64,000 nt of DNA from Ceratodon purpureus (lineage: Eukaryota; Streptophyta; Bryopsida; Pseudoditrichales; Ditrichaceae): NCBI GenBank assembly GCA_014871385.1, contig CM026429.1:7474642-7538641 (forward strand), written 5' to 3'. The translations under genes were made by a program, and so were the position numbers. Shown here piece after piece: positions 34,081-47,971 of this stretch (its first letter is position 1; the number at the start of each line of letters is the position of its first letter). The notes beneath the pieces were generated by a model. That model did not search any database. It saw only the letters and a list, made by a program, of their open reading frames with translations, and was not told the origin of the DNA.

Positions 34081-37000
34081 ATGGAGGTGGAGAAGCCTGC
34101 GGAGGAGTTTTCAAAAGAGGAGCTGCGGAGGCAGCTTTACTCTTCTCTGCGATCGACTGGCGTTTTGGACTCCATGAAGGTATTCTGTTTCTTCGTTTTC
34201 CTGCTTGGATTTTGTTTCGGCCTGTTAGTTAAGGAGGGTAGCACCTAGTATGAAGCAGCAGTGTTCGTGATGGCGGTGCCCTAATGTAGACTCATTAGCA
34301 GAGAGATGATAGGTTTGGAAAGGTTGTAGACGGGAAGGAGTTTTTGTTTGATCGCCATGTGTTTAGTGAACTGCCATGATTATGTTTCTGCTTGAACCAG
34401 GTATTCTGTTGTAAGTGGGTTGTTGATTTAGTTTGTAAGAGAATTGGAGGCTTTGATGGAATGCAGAGCGGAGTCTGAGAAGGAAGTAGAGCATGAGCTG
34501 ACGAGTTTTTGACATGGTGTTGGAATTGGTTTTTGTTTTCAGAATGTTAAGGGATGTGGTTGTATGTGATTAGGGCCAGCTGAGAGCTCGACTGCTTGAG
34601 CATTTGCGGCAGCAAAATGGAGATGTAATGGAGCCCAACAAGAGGCAGGGGAAACCTTCTATGACAGAGAGGCTGCTGAGCAGCTTGTTTCTTGATTATT
34701 TGGAGTCAAACGGGTTCACCTTCACCATTTCAGTGTTTATGCCGGAAAGCCAAATGGCCTCATGGCCGCCGTTTTCTTATGAAGAGATGTTGGAGCTTTT
34801 GCATTTGGACCCTTCCTCCGACTTGCATATTCGTCTGAAGCTTGTAATGCATTTTCTTCCTTTCTATCCTCGACTCCCTCGTTATCATGCGTGGTTCCTG
34901 ATCTGAGGGCGTCGTTTTGGACTTCAGATGTATGATAAATTGTAACCGTGCAATAGCGGGGTTTACTTTTCTGGATTCATTTGAGATTTGAAGATGTGGA
35001 ATATCATCGGTCTCTTGACGGAATGGCTGATGTATGGGTCAGCAGGGAGGGGAGGGGAGAGAGTCCCTAGCCCACCAATTGGTGACGGTGTTGCAGCAGA
35101 TGGCTCATCGCAATTGCATCCAGGAGGTCGCAACGCAAACTTCGCCAGCCGAAGCTTGCAAGCAACAAGTTGCACGAACCTCCTGCTCGAGTCCTAAGGA
35201 ACTTGGTAATCTATCCAGTAGTGACTCTTGTTCTTGGCCATCGAAATAATTTCATCCTTCATGCATTGTTTAGGACTTACTCAGTGCTCATTGCTTACAG
35301 CTTCTCAGCTTTGAACTCACATTGATCCCTCAAGTCTGCAAATTATTTGTGAGAGTGATAGTAGTGGACTTATTATCAGGTGAAGAAAGATGGGAGTCAT
35401 AATGGTGTTGCACATAATGTGAGGCATTTCCAAGGAGCAATCAAGCTCTTTAGCTCTTTAGTGCTTCAGCTCTTCAGTTCTTTAGCATGATTGACAACAG
35501 AATGTGATGGCCTCACCCATTTCAATTCTCTCCATCGTCTGACACAGGGATGTCAATGAAGGGAATTGAAGATCCATACGTTAGAAAGAAAGACGCCCAC
35601 GAAACTCAGAGACTGTTACCGTATCGTTCTCTCGAGGACAAGATAACCATATTACATCAGGAGTTTGATGCCCGAGTGAACGCAGAGGTGGCATTGCAGG
35701 TTCGAGATCCTGTTGATTATGGTTATGGATTCTGGTCTTTATTTAGAACCATTTGTTTGCCGAATTCAACGCATAACCTTTATTCCTCTGCTTATCTGAT
35801 AGTACTTGGATGGTCCTTAGGTTAGTCGTTTACGAGAGTATGAGATAAATGCCGCCAGAATGGATGAAGCCGCACGTTATCGCAGGTATGTGCTTCAGCA
35901 ATCTTATTTAGTACATCACTAGTTTTATGTTGATGGCTTGAGAGAAATTTCCCATCTGAGCCTGTGAATCTTGGTAAAGTCCATAATAGATTAAAGCGGT
36001 GGAACCGTTGCTCCAGAGTTGTTTTCATTTTTTACTAACGTATATAATCTCCATCCAGTATGGGGCTATGTCTTTGAAGTAGAAGGTAATGTTTTGTGTT
36101 TAAACATGTTAGTACAGGCAGTTGGCTAGAGATCGAGAGGAGCTGGAAGATATTCATAAGGCTCGTATGGACCGCATCAAGACTCGCGAAGAATCTCTTT
36201 TGGAGCGCATGCTGTCCAAGGAAAAGGTTGTGCTTTCCAGTACATGCTAGGTCACGTGCAAGACCTCATCCTTGTTATGTGCCAGTATTTTTAGATGAAG
36301 GTCTGTGTTTACAAAAATTCTGACTGGGCCTAATAAAGTGTACAGGCAATTGAAGCATCAGCTTACGAGCAACGTCAAAAAATTCTAACCGAGATTACTG
36401 GCCTCCGGGAACGTGAGAATAATCTCCGGCAATTTAAGGAATCACAGGTTGGACCACATTGTGCAAGCGCTTGCTGATTTTTGTCATTTTCAACCTTGCA
36501 TGATTGTTTGGCGTTTTCAGTATGTGTAAATACTTCTTTTGTTTCGATTGCATGACATTTTAAGCAGGATCATCGAGAGGAGAAGTTGGACGAGAGGGAA
36601 CTGTCGCTAAGAGCGAAGGAAGAAGAGGTGGTGCGCGTGCGCAAAACTCTCTATGCCCAAGCTGATGATATCACAGTTTTGTGTGTTCCTTTCCCCCCTC
36701 CTCGGTGTTTATGACTTATCGATCTATTCTTATTGCTATGCGTTATGATGGAAACGGGAACCAAGTGAATTTCCTAGAAATTCGAGACCATAATCTTGTC
36801 GTCTAGATATTTAATTGAGACTGTATTTATTGAAGGTTGAGAAGCATGGAATGAATACTATCCTGATCATCTTGAATAGTACTTGTAATGTAGGAGGAGG
36901 AAAGAGCTAGAGGAGCAGTATAAGGAACTTTGTGATCGCCTCCATCATGATCGAACTCTTTTGGAAGGTATCTGACGTTATATCTTATAAAATCCTATGC

Positions 37001-40000
37001 TTATTACTATTTGAAGGTGGTGCCTTCCTGTTCCTTGGAACTATTGTTAATTATATTTGCGAAGTGATAAAAAAGGTCTACAATCTCAGCAGGCATCATG
37101 TTACACTGAAACAGATTGTTGTGGAACGTTGATCACGTAAATAATGTCTGACTCATGAACAGCTGAACGAGAGCAGATGAAAGAGGAGAAAGTAGCCATG
37201 GCTATCGAGCTTGCGGCATCGAGGAGTGACAAGGAGTTGATACAAGCGCTTCACCGTCGTCAGATTATGGAGGAAGAGCAGCGCTTGAACCATGTCAAGA
37301 CGATCAGAGAGGTTTCTCAACTGGCTATTTCGCTTGTTTGAACTTTGCAAAACAAATTGTTTGTAATAATTTTACAAAGACTTTTACACCTACAATTCGT
37401 AATCACGCCGCCTGCAGTTGGAGGAGAAATTGAAGCAACAAAGTTTACCAGCTCCTGCACCAGTTAATATTCTGGACCAACGGTTTGTATGTCCATTCCT
37501 TCCTTAATAACATGCATACTTCCATTGCGTACAACAGTAAATGGTATAAATTGACGACAACCGAGCAAGGTCGATGTGTTTGCTTGAACACATGTCATTA
37601 TTGGTTCTGACTTTGACGTTTGATGGGGAAGTTTCAGGTTGGAGGAGCGGTTGCTGGACTTGCGGGCTGAGCTTGAGCAAGAACGACTTCAACGACAAGC
37701 AAATGAGAAAGAAATTTCGATACTTCAACGTAAATTACAGCAGAAGGTCGAACTCACTTATTCATGTCATCTATCAAATGATTAGAAACATCACACGGCA
37801 CCGTTTAGTTCATTACATCTTTGATAGCTGTGTCGTTATTTTTTTGTTGACACGCATGCTTACAGGTATTTTCGACACTAATGACTAAAAGGACTTGATT
37901 ATATTTAGAGACTGTAGTTGATTTCTGTTTATCTAGATACTAACGTCATCACCATTTTCAATTCCGAAAGGTCATCCCTGCCGAACTCTATGTCAAAGTG
38001 CTGTACTCTACGAATGGCTCACAAACGGACTATGTCATTTTTTCGAACCGTTTAGAAATCCCCGTTTCCTGCGTTGGTAACTCATGCAGAAGGTGGAGCT
38101 GGCAGCAGCACGAAACCCGCGAGGAGAATGGATCGCAGAGCACAAGAACCTTATGGCTACCATTCACCAGCAAGAGGCAGAGCTTGATAGAAAGGTGACA
38201 ACTTCCTTTTGCTCTCCACGTTAATAGAAATTGAATGTAGACATTTTAGGCTCTTGCAACCGGATAGCCAGTATTGACTTGACTGATAAGCAGCCGTTGT
38301 TGATCTTGTCCAGCTTCCGTGTGGAAGAGCTTTCTGATAAGCGAAACAAATATTTGCTCGCTTGTGCTAATCAATTTTTTCGTGACTCTGTAATCTTAGA
38401 AGATTGTCACTTGTTTAAACTCCAGCGATAGATCATAATGCTTGTCTCAGTTGAAATTGAGCTGCTCCTTAAATCCTTTATTTTCTAATGAAACAAGTGT
38501 TGGGTTCAATTTCACTTGTACCAGGAAACGAAGCTACAATTCATGGAAACTGAAAGAGAAAGGTTCTCGACTAGGCAAAGGATGCTCCTTCTGAAGATTG
38601 ACCATTTTGATACACTCGTCAAGAAAGCTGTATTTTTCTACTTATGCTGACTTGCTTTTTGTAAATTCTTACATATCATATTGAACATTCGGGTTTGTTC
38701 TATGCAAAGTCTTATCAGGAGTTCAAGAGTGATTTTGATACACAATATGCATTCGGCTTCAGCTCGTATTGATGATGAATACAGCAAGAGGAGAAGGACC
38801 GCGCAATGTGTAATTTGGAGGTTCTCCAAGTTCAGCACACAAGTGACGAGAAAGAGCTTTTTGAAACAATCATGCTTTTAAGAAAGGCTCAACAAGGTAC
38901 GAGACATAGTAGCATGCTATTCTTTGCTCCTTTTAAAGTTAAAAAATTGACAATAAATGTTAGTGTATACAATGCAATCATTTCTTGTGTGGGTTTCTAG
39001 CTTATGAGGTGGGTTACTTCTAAATTTTACAGCTCTGGAGGCTGAGCGATTGGAAAATTGTGCACTGCGGTCCCACATGAACGCAGCAATTCCTACCATC
39101 AGGTATGTTCAATGTTTGCTTCTAGCAAATATCCTTCACCACAGACCCCGGCTTTTATCATGTTTATTCTCCTGGACGCCACACCAACCCTTATGAAGGG
39201 CATGCCTATTATAAGGGTTGGTGTGGCTAAGTCCTTTATTTGAGTCTTTTATCATTTTACAGCTGGTTTATCATCCAATACGTCCAGTTATGCTTAGATT
39301 TACTCTTGATACTCAGTTTTGTTGCCACTTGTTGATTTCGATTTTGAACAATATCGACCTTGGCAATATGGCTCCTCAAAGAGATCGTCTCTCTCAAGAT
39401 CAGCATGGACAGCACAGTAATTTGTTCGATCATAAATCAAGTGCCGAGGAGGACTTTAGAAAGAAGTGGGAATCCTTGCGAAAGGTGAGTCACACATTGG
39501 AGCTTCTTGGGTACATTTTCTGAATAGACATATATTTATCTACTGCCACTTAAATTTTTTATTTTTTTTCAGCCACTAATCATTTAAGCGCCAATCATTT
39601 GTTTGGAATTTCGATCGTTGATCATTCCAATTTTAACTTGGTTTCTATCTTCCATATTGTTCCTATATTCATATTCCTCTGTTTTACTTTAATGTTGTCG
39701 CAAACAGAAGCCGAAGCGAGAATCACATGACTTGTGGACCCAAATACTATCTGACAATGCATCACAAAGTGCATTTCTAGACCAGGACTATAAACGTAAC
39801 CAAGGCGATTATTTTTCGACTTCCACGATCTCAAAGCCCTTCTCTTCAGGTAATATTCCTTGGTTCTTGGAGAAATTAAGTGTACGTTTATTTGAACTGC
39901 ATTTACATAATTACATTGGAAATGTATTGACTCAAAACACACCCTTTGCTTGTGTATCGGTCTCTTGGTGGGCTGATATATACATATATTGAACACTCTG

Positions 40001-42823
40001 ACTGCCCAGCATTATTCATAAATCAAACTGACATTCCCAACATGCCAATATTTTCATCCAGACTTTGGTTACCAACTCTTGGAGTTGCGTGATGATGGTA
40101 TCAAGTCGGTCACCAAAACCGAATCGCTCATAGAAACCGTCGTTAATGGCTCCATTGAGGAATATTATACGGGCTCCTGGGATCAAGAAAAGTATTATGA
40201 GCATAGGTACGAGGATGCAATTCCTAGTTGGAGGAAGACATACCTCCCAGATGTTGCAAGACCTTCCAGCTGGAATAATGGCTACGAAGAGTCAGCGATC
40301 GACGTGCAGAGCGTGGTCACAAACCGTCAATGTGATTGGAGGAAGGTTGATATGGGTGTTGGCGGCTCAAGTAGAGATCCAGGAAGTGCGTGGAATCGAG
40401 GGCAGTATGGTGATCTTAGCCACACAGATCGAATGCAATGGGACATGGCATACTTCGAAGGGGAAGAGAAGATCGGAGTGAAGTTGGAAGAAGAGTCTTT
40501 AAATGGTTTCCGAGACTTTGAAACGACCACGCAAATTCGCAGTGCAGGTATCCTAGGAATTAATTGCCCAGCTGCTAGCATTCGGAATTTGAAAGATTCT
40601 GATACTTCTGTCGAACGAAAGGCATATTTGAGGTCAGAGGTTTCAGAAGAAAAGAAATCATTCGTAGATCGCTATACAGAGCCATCCAGCACCATGAAGG
40701 GCGCCAGAACTAGAAGGATACAAAGAGATACTCAAACAATGGAAACTAATTGTCAGGGAAGACTAGCGAATTCTTCTGATAATCATGAGCACGAGAACTT
40801 GGATCTAAATCGTGGGAAACCATTCTTAAAAGAGGTGAGCTCCGGTACAAGCAACGACGAGGGAGAGCAGTCATATACCAGTGCGTACAGATTTACCACG
40901 TCTACCAATGTTCAAACAAGCATGGACATAAGTTCAGTGGAAGATTACAATTCCAGGATAGATTCAAGAAACTCATGGGATTCAGAGAAGCACAAAACTG
41001 ATAATCAAATGAGTCTGGAACTGACGCAGGATATTGCGAGTGGAACCTTGTTGACCGTCCATGATATCCCAGATGTGAGGCACACAGAAAATAATAACCA
41101 TGTGGAAAAACAAGCAGGAAGTCCACAGAAAACATATTCGAGAGAACCAGAAGAAATCACAAGAGATAGTTCTGAAGCAGAGGAGAACTTGATCCAAGAT
41201 CCACCTTCGTCTAAATGTATATTGAGTTTGAAATACGACCTGGAGTCATCCGAAGAGTCTGCACAAAATAAACACGAAAGTGATTCACATTCTCAAGGTG
41301 ACCAACACGAAACTGCTGATTCCGCCACAGATGTCCCAAAAAATCCGACAATGATTCCTGAGATTGACAACAGGCAACCGCTGAACTCAGCACAAATTGT
41401 TGAAAGTAGAAGCTGTGAGTATATGAAATGCAAGGAAAGGATCAAGGACAACCAGAATTACAGCCAAAGTGAAACTGAAAGTGAGGAGGATAAGGTCAGG
41501 CATGCAATTCAAGGGGACGAAACAAGACATGGGGACACGACAGACGAAGCTCTCGAGTCCCTGAAGCTGACAAATAATGTTAACCAAGAAGCTTTGGACG
41601 TCACTTCCCTGGCTCCTAGCATGAAACAGAGTGAAGGAACGCCGTCGAAGTGTAGCCCAACAATTTCTATTAGTGACAGTGATACTGCTCAGGATCCTGA
41701 CAAAGACCTTAACCGCCTTATGAGAAGTCTGGGCCTTACAGTAGATACCAACGACGAAGAGAAGAAATGCTTGCACAAGAAGGACGAGGAGCTATCATCT
41801 GAGAAGGGCTTAAGTCCATCCCAACTGAATTCCCAAAAAGAAGAATCGAGAGAATTGGTGCATGAGAATTGTACTCCAGGAAAAGGAAACATGAGTGGCT
41901 TGCCAGAGATTGGTGGGATGCTGTTCAAAGGAGAGATGCACCAACAGGGAAAAGCCCAAAATAATCTACAAGTTGACTTGCTGCAAGGTTCCACTGAAGA
42001 GGCTCAAGTTCCACCTGAACGAGCAAATGTGGAAGGTAATGCGGACATCAATCTGAGCTCACAAGCCACAAGGCTACCCGCCCTTGAAACTTTACGAACG
42101 TCAATCGTTATCAGAAAACAAGAGATGATGATTGATAAGGAGATTGACAAGGAGACAGGCAAAGAAAGTCCTAGACTCATGGATTCGACAAGTAGCCACA
42201 AAAATCACCCGATTCTAGCGCTGGCCATTAGGAATAATCAATTAGTAAAACTTGAGACGCAAGATGAGCTTCCAAAAGAGGGAAAAACTACTTCATTTCT
42301 CAATGAAGCGCCTGTAGAAACAGTAACGAACAGCAAAGTACATAATGCGGAAACCAGTTTCAGCAAAGAAACGAGTCCTCGCTTGGTCGACGAAAGTTCG
42401 AACGTGCAGCATGCATCACAACCCATTCACACTCCAGCTTCGCAAGAAGAGACTCATTCAAGTAGTGAAGAATCGATTTACGGAGGTGACAGCTTTGAGG
42501 AAGAGGAGGAGGGCGACGTTGATCAGAAACGTACCTGCTCAGAAGAAAGCTGTATAAGTGAAGATATGAGGGTGTCGAGTGGACAAACTCAGGGTTCCCT
42601 TGGTATAGAAACAATTGAACAATCTTCTCCCAGTGGCAAAGCTAACGCGGAAGGCAGTCAATCCAGAAGCCCCAGAAGGCCGACTGAGAACTGGGAGGGC
42701 GAGTCAGAACAAGGCTCATACAGTCTAGACGAGGATGATACAGAAGCAGATTCAATTCATTCACTTGACACCTGCGGATCACAAGGAACAACAGATGCAG
42801 ACAGAGATCATAGCGTATCTTAG
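34081..42823 (+). CDS. OFD1: OFD1-like LisH/coiled-coil basal-body protein, 19 exons, about 1,649 aa
   Basis: Predicted exons are 34081-34179, 34574-34843, 35046-35205, 35548-35699, 35821-35885, 36118-36226, 36346-36447, 36568-36680, 36894-36967, 37163-37311, 37418-37482, 37638-37746, 38090-38194, 38525-38629, 38785-38896, 39033-39102, 39298-39484, 39708-39849 and 40062-42823. All phases match over 4,950 nt, although the start of exon 17 (39298) is the least certain. The N-terminus (KEELRRQLYSSLRSTGVLDS) and a LisH motif (LFLDYLESNGFTFTISVFMPES, about residues 73-94) follow the OFD1 layout. A long coiled coil follows (RLREYEINAARMDEAARYRR, LEERLLDLRAELEQERLQRQ). The last exon encodes about 919 residues of acidic, Ser/Glu-rich, low-complexity sequence. 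OFD1 works at centriole/basal-body distal ends and is needed for cilia, here presumably sperm flagella. Expression in antheridia is expected but not visible in sequence. Confidence 0.87.
39178..39227. repeat. Perfect 17-bp inverted repeat in an OFD1 intron
   Basis: GCCACACCAACCCTTAT at 39178-39194 is repeated as its exact reverse complement at 39211-39227 around a 16-base loop. The stem would be stable in DNA or RNA. It lies in the intron between the exons ending at 39102 and starting at 39298. Confidence 0.95.
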
Positions 42824-43339
42824 GTCATTAGCACAGTGGCCGCGTTCTAAGAACGTCCGTATTTTCTTAACCTCTACCAGAAATGAACTAGTCCTCATTC
42901 ATTCGTGGAGAGAACATACAAAAGTGTTTCATTTCCCAAATAAAAAGTTCTCCGAGTGGTACAAATCAAAATTAGATTAACAGGATTTTAGTTTTTTAGT
43001 CAAAAAAACTAAGCAGAATACACTGATGTGAAACAAGCCAGCATCACATCAATGATTCGAAATTAAAATTCGAGACTTAACAGTGAACTAAAATTTCGTA
43101 AAAAAGACGAGCAATAAATTAGATGCAAATAATCAGTTGAGATAGGTATTTCGTGTGAATGTGCAAACTCAAAAAAGACATGTGCATATACATGTGAAAT
43201 TATAAAAAAAGGGGGGGCAGAATTGCCAAACATGTTACAGAAATGTTGAGCATGGCTTATCATGCTTCACATTAACTCCGCCCATGAGAGTCAGTGCAGG
43301 CCATCACATAGCAGAGACAGACAACTATGTATTAGATGA
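42824..43339. other. Convergent 3' region between OFD1 and SYF2
   Basis: The two stop codons face each other across 516 bp. The AT-rich interval should hold both 3' untranslated regions and polyadenylation signals. An AATAAA lies at about 42.94 kb on the plus strand. No further gene is seen. Confidence 0.6.
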
Positions 43340-45221
43340 TCAATCAGGTAGAGCAGTTCCACGCTCCAAGTTGTTCTTAATCTCCACAGTGTATTTCCCA
43401 AATGCTCTTTCGATCTTGCGATTGAAGTGCTCATTCCGATCGTTGATGGAATCAATATCCCGTTCGTCGTGAAATTTGCGACGTCGACTGAACTCCTTCC
43501 GATTTTTCCCTCTATCTTCCAACTCTTTCACCATCCTCTCAATGTTCTCTTCTGGAATCGGAACTTGCTGCACAAAATCGGAAGCAGAAACCGACTGTAA
43601 GATTTACCTCTCCACAAATATCAGCATACAACTCACAATGACACTGCTGTCGAGAAGTATTCAAGAATGTAAAGAAACGGTAATACAAAAGCATGCGTTA
43701 GGCGTACTACTGTTTCATTCATGCAAAACGCTAACAGGTAATAGATCCACTTCACCAGGACATGGAAAATGTCCCAACCATACAATCAATACCATTAAAC
43801 CAAAACCAGACCGATCGTTCGGGTTGATATTCAATACCTTTCCATATTGAAGACTAGCCCCATCACGGTAGAAGTCAGGATCAGCTTCACGTGCCTTCGC
43901 GTACTCCTCAGGATTTACCTCGATGTTCTTAGTCCGTTTAATGTATCCATTATACAACGATTTTTGGTTGAACACTGTAGAAAACAAAACCAGAAAAGTC
44001 CAATGAATTCCGTTCACAATGAAGTATATGCTGTTCCACAAGCTAATACAAGGATTTGTTGTGAGAGACCTTCAATAAAACTATTGGCAATAAGACAAAA
44101 TTCCAAGAGACTTACCATCCCATCCAAACGGTGCAGGTTTCTTTTCCCACTTCTTGTACTTGTCCTCAGCATCCTCCTGAGTGTCCAGCATGTAAGCCTT
44201 GGACATATCAAGACCATTAGCCTCCAGCTGCTTTCCCACCTTCCTCTTCTTCTCTTCGAACCACTTCTGCTTAGATACGCCTCGAGGCTCCTCAGGAGCA
44301 TCCTCCCGCTTCTTCTCAGCTACTATAGCGAGCTGGTTAGCCTTTCGTGCCATATTCTGTGGAATAAAATCATCGTCAGCAACTTTCAAATCCAAAAAAT
44401 AAAATTGCGATAGTTATAAACACGACACAACATGAACATAGGATCTCACACTGACAGACCTTGGAATTTACGAATCCACGACTCTAAAATGAAACTGGAA
44501 CACACACGTAACGATTCATAAGACCAAATCCAACCTCAACTAGCTTAATCTAAATTCAAAAAATGAGATTCGCTCTGAATCCAAGAGTTGGGTACCCTAT
44601 ACTACACATGACCCAATGCAAAGCATCACTGAGTAATCAAGAGCATCCAGCTTACCAGCTTCAACCGCAAATCGAAGAGCCTCTTCTGAGTAGGAGTCAT
44701 AGCATCATAAGCCGCCGGGTCGATCCCCAAATCCTCCGGCTCTTTAACTACAGCAGGCGTATCCTCCTCCGCATCTTTAGTCTCGACACTCCCCGCATCC
44801 TTCGATGCATCTCTCCCTCTCAAAATTATTCTAGGCTCCGCTTCCTTCCCAAACGAAGTTGGCAATTCAGCATCCGGCTGCCTCACTGTAACCAAAACCC
44901 CAAAAAACCTTAACACCAAAACCACAAACCCTAAAACGGAAAAACACCACAACTTCTCACCTCCATATTTAATCATCAAAGCACGAACGGCAACATGAAC
45001 TTCAAAAAAATCTCCGTCCACTTAAGAAATCCACACCTAACTACAACAAAACCCAAACACGTAACCTCAAAACCCTAACATGAGCAAGAAACGATGAACC
45101 CACCTTCAGCACCACCACCACCAGCTGCAATGACGCGGAAGCAATACTCGCTGCACTCATGATACGGATTGGACGAGTTTCGGCAGGCCGCATGCGACTT
45201 AGGAGCCGCGGCAGTCGCCAT
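43340..45221 (-). CDS. SYF2: Pre-mRNA-splicing factor SYF2, 5 exons, 317 aa
   Basis: Exons 45221-45104, 44885-44656, 44356-44116, 43974-43838 and 43567-43340 join in frame to 317 aa, slightly longer than typical plant SYF2. SYF2 is a component of the NTC/Prp19-associated spliceosome in the nucleus. Family features visible here are DPAAYDAMTPTQKRLFDLRLK before the NMARKANQLAIVAEKKR helix, AEDKYKKWEKKPAPFGWD, VFNQKSLYNGYIKRTKNI, and the C-terminal FGKYTVEIKNNLERGTALPD signature. The N-terminal 40 residues include a Cys-containing CRNSSNPYHECSEYCF stretch and a Gly/Ala run. The middle is acidic and Lys-rich, as usual. Introns are GT-AG and short except the one after exon 4. No defects are seen. 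Confidence 0.96.
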
Positions 45222-47971
45222 GTCCACACGCACAACACCAATTCACTGCAAAAAACCTCCCTCCCTCAAATCTGAAGTAGAAATCGTCTAAAAATCGCCC
45301 TGTTCTTCTTCTTCTTCTTCCTCTTCCCCTGTTTCTATTCCTGTTCTTCAAAGTACAGGTCCCTGCGAATGTGGCGATGGCGACGAGGTCCTCCGAGGTG
45401 TGCCGAAACAGGGCGGAGGACAATCCCGGTCCGAGCAAAGAGACGCTCTGCAGAAGCAGATGCAGAGCAAGTTTGGCGAGAGCTTTGCTGCTTTCCCGTT
45501 AATACCTAGTTGATACTATGGTGATATTGTCGTAATACTGGTGTCATGTCATGGATGTACTTTGGTCTATAACTGGGGCATGCTATGAGCGATACCCGGG
45601 AGATACTTAGGAGCGGTCGTGAGGATGCCCGGACTCTGGAGTGATGTGTGAGTGACTGTGGATGAATGTGTGACGGGACGACATCAGAACTGACGGTTGT
45701 TTCAAAATCGTACGTCTATAGCAGGTTTTTGAACGAATATTTAATTTTTTTGGAGAAATAAAGTTTGTCTTCCAAAAGTCTAGTTTTTTGGTTTTTATTT
45801 TCAAAAATTTACTTTTAATAGAATCATAGGATTAAAAATAGCCAAATATCACATAAAATAATTTCTAATTTTTTTCATTTTTCAAATTTTCAATTTTTTT
45901 TTTGTTTTCTTTTTTAGGATTATTTATGTACAAAACTACTATTAATGTACAACAATGCAGGAATGAGTGCGAATTTATACTTGGGTCGGATTGAAGGCCG
46001 ACCTAAAATCTTCAAATGGAATTTTTGAATTTTTCAGAAGCCCAAAGACTTTATAGATTGGATAAGAACTTCAATTTATCATATCCCATATCCTAGATAG
46101 CATTGTTTTGGAAGCCAAAATGCTTTGGGACGGTTTGATACATTTGGGTCAAGGCTTTCCTTGATCCAAATTTTCAACTTGGCCTCGAACTCAGAATGAG
46201 GTTGGAGGCTCAAAAAATGTTCAAGTCAGCCTACCTTCCAACAACCCTACACTGTGTATAAACAATGCCTTGTAAAAATTAATAGATGCAATCTTGATCT
46301 TTATATCTCTTAGAGTGAAAAGTCTTACTCTGTTTATTTATCAAAGACTTGAAAGTCAAGTTTTTGTTCTTTGATTTTCAAAGTGTCCACATTGTGGTAG
46401 CATATGCAGGAATTAGTGATTTTGAGACTAAGTTGATGACTCACATTTCAGTCATATTGGAATCTGCGTGAAATTAAAGGATATGGAAAAGTCTTGTCCT
46501 TATGGACAAGTCTTTCTCTGTCCATTGTCATTTGGGACTTTTTTTAGCACAAAGTTAAATTTCTTTTCGGAAATTAATGGTTGTTCTTATTAGAGTGTCT
46601 CATGTACATCAAACAATCTTCGTATCTTGGACGCCCAACCTCGGGAATTGGATATCTAAACTAGGGCCGATCATATGCTGTCACGATTTATTTTGGAAAT
46701 CTACCAGTGATATTATCAGATCTATGGAAGTTAAAAAGTGGACTAGTTGTGAAACCTTTGAAATCTGTTTGCCGCGGATAATTGACTGCACATCTATTCA
46801 ACGTAATTTCCGGTAGTATTCCACTACCACTTGCACGAAATGTGGGCATATTGTTTTGCGCCACTTGTCAAGGTTGTAGACGTTGAATTTAAAAATTCAT
46901 TTAAAATTAAAAATACAATTCACACATTTAGAAATGAGGGTCGGTAAATGTGACACATGTAACTATACTACGATGACAAAATGTATGTTTGAATACTGCT
47001 TTGACCTCGGCCAATGGTCGTTTATTTGTCTCCAATAAACACTATACATGCTTTCACTCTGTAAATCCACTATGGACTATAGTGATACAATCAGTGAAGC
47101 AAATGTCTTAGGAAAAATCTACGGTATGCGTTATTGTCCGAAAATAGACTCTTATTCAAAGTTTAAGAGTATTCCCGTGATCTTAGGCTTATACAATTTA
47201 ATGGAGGACTTGTTAATTTACTTTCATGTGCACAAACTGAACTTTAAATTTTCATAAGCAATTTCACAAGTATACAATCACCATGACTTTATTCCTCATC
47301 ACATATCTATAAAACCAACCCCGAGTATGTCCTTAATTTTTTATTTGGAGAGGCTATGATGAGCTTTAAAAATATAATGTATAAAAAGTTTTAATGCTTT
47401 ACTATTTGATGTAATTTGTTATGTGAAGTGTTATATGGTAAACCATCCTATTTCCGACAGAGATATGAAACCAACAGTAGTTAATTTTCTATTATCGCAT
47501 GTGCATAAGCTGATTACCGGCATGTTGAGTGCATGATACAAATTTTAGACATGTACGCCGGAAATAAGAACAATAATGAACGATTTCTGAATCCTTTTAA
47601 TATATCTATAGATATCCATTTTGGCGCTCATTAATGGCTGCGTATCCAAAAATGGATTACTTTGGTACACATGGCAGATTAATAAATTACCATTACTGCG
47701 CCGGAAATGAACTTCATATCCAACGTACAACGATATAAGTAGTGGCAGTTATACCATGTTCCAAGAGCGGAAATGTGAAGGAACTCATAGCTTATGTGAC
47801 ATTTGGTGACAAAAAGATAACAACATTTAGAGAGAATAGGAGTATGATTAGTGAGAGTTGAAGTTAGAAGAATGTTTCATTATCGGTAGAAAAGGAAAAG
47901 AAATTGAATGGAGCGATGATAGCGATTGCAGTAGAGAAATGGAATCGCCTAGTGACTAGAGTGATTCAAAG
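45222..47971. other. AT-rich intergenic region upstream of SYF2
   Basis: The first 100-200 bp should carry the SYF2 promoter and leader, including a CTTCTTCTTCTTCTT microsatellite at about 45.31 kb. The rest (about 45.7-47.9 kb) is AT-rich with long T runs and no protein-like frame. The left end of the pogo-like transposon must lie in or near the right part, but no terminal inverted repeat was identified. Confidence 0.5.

Noticed and set aside
34030-34248. A longer OFD1 N-terminus beginning at 34030
   Set aside because: That codon is not ATG. The ATG at 34081 matches the length of the OFD1 N-terminus before the LisH region.
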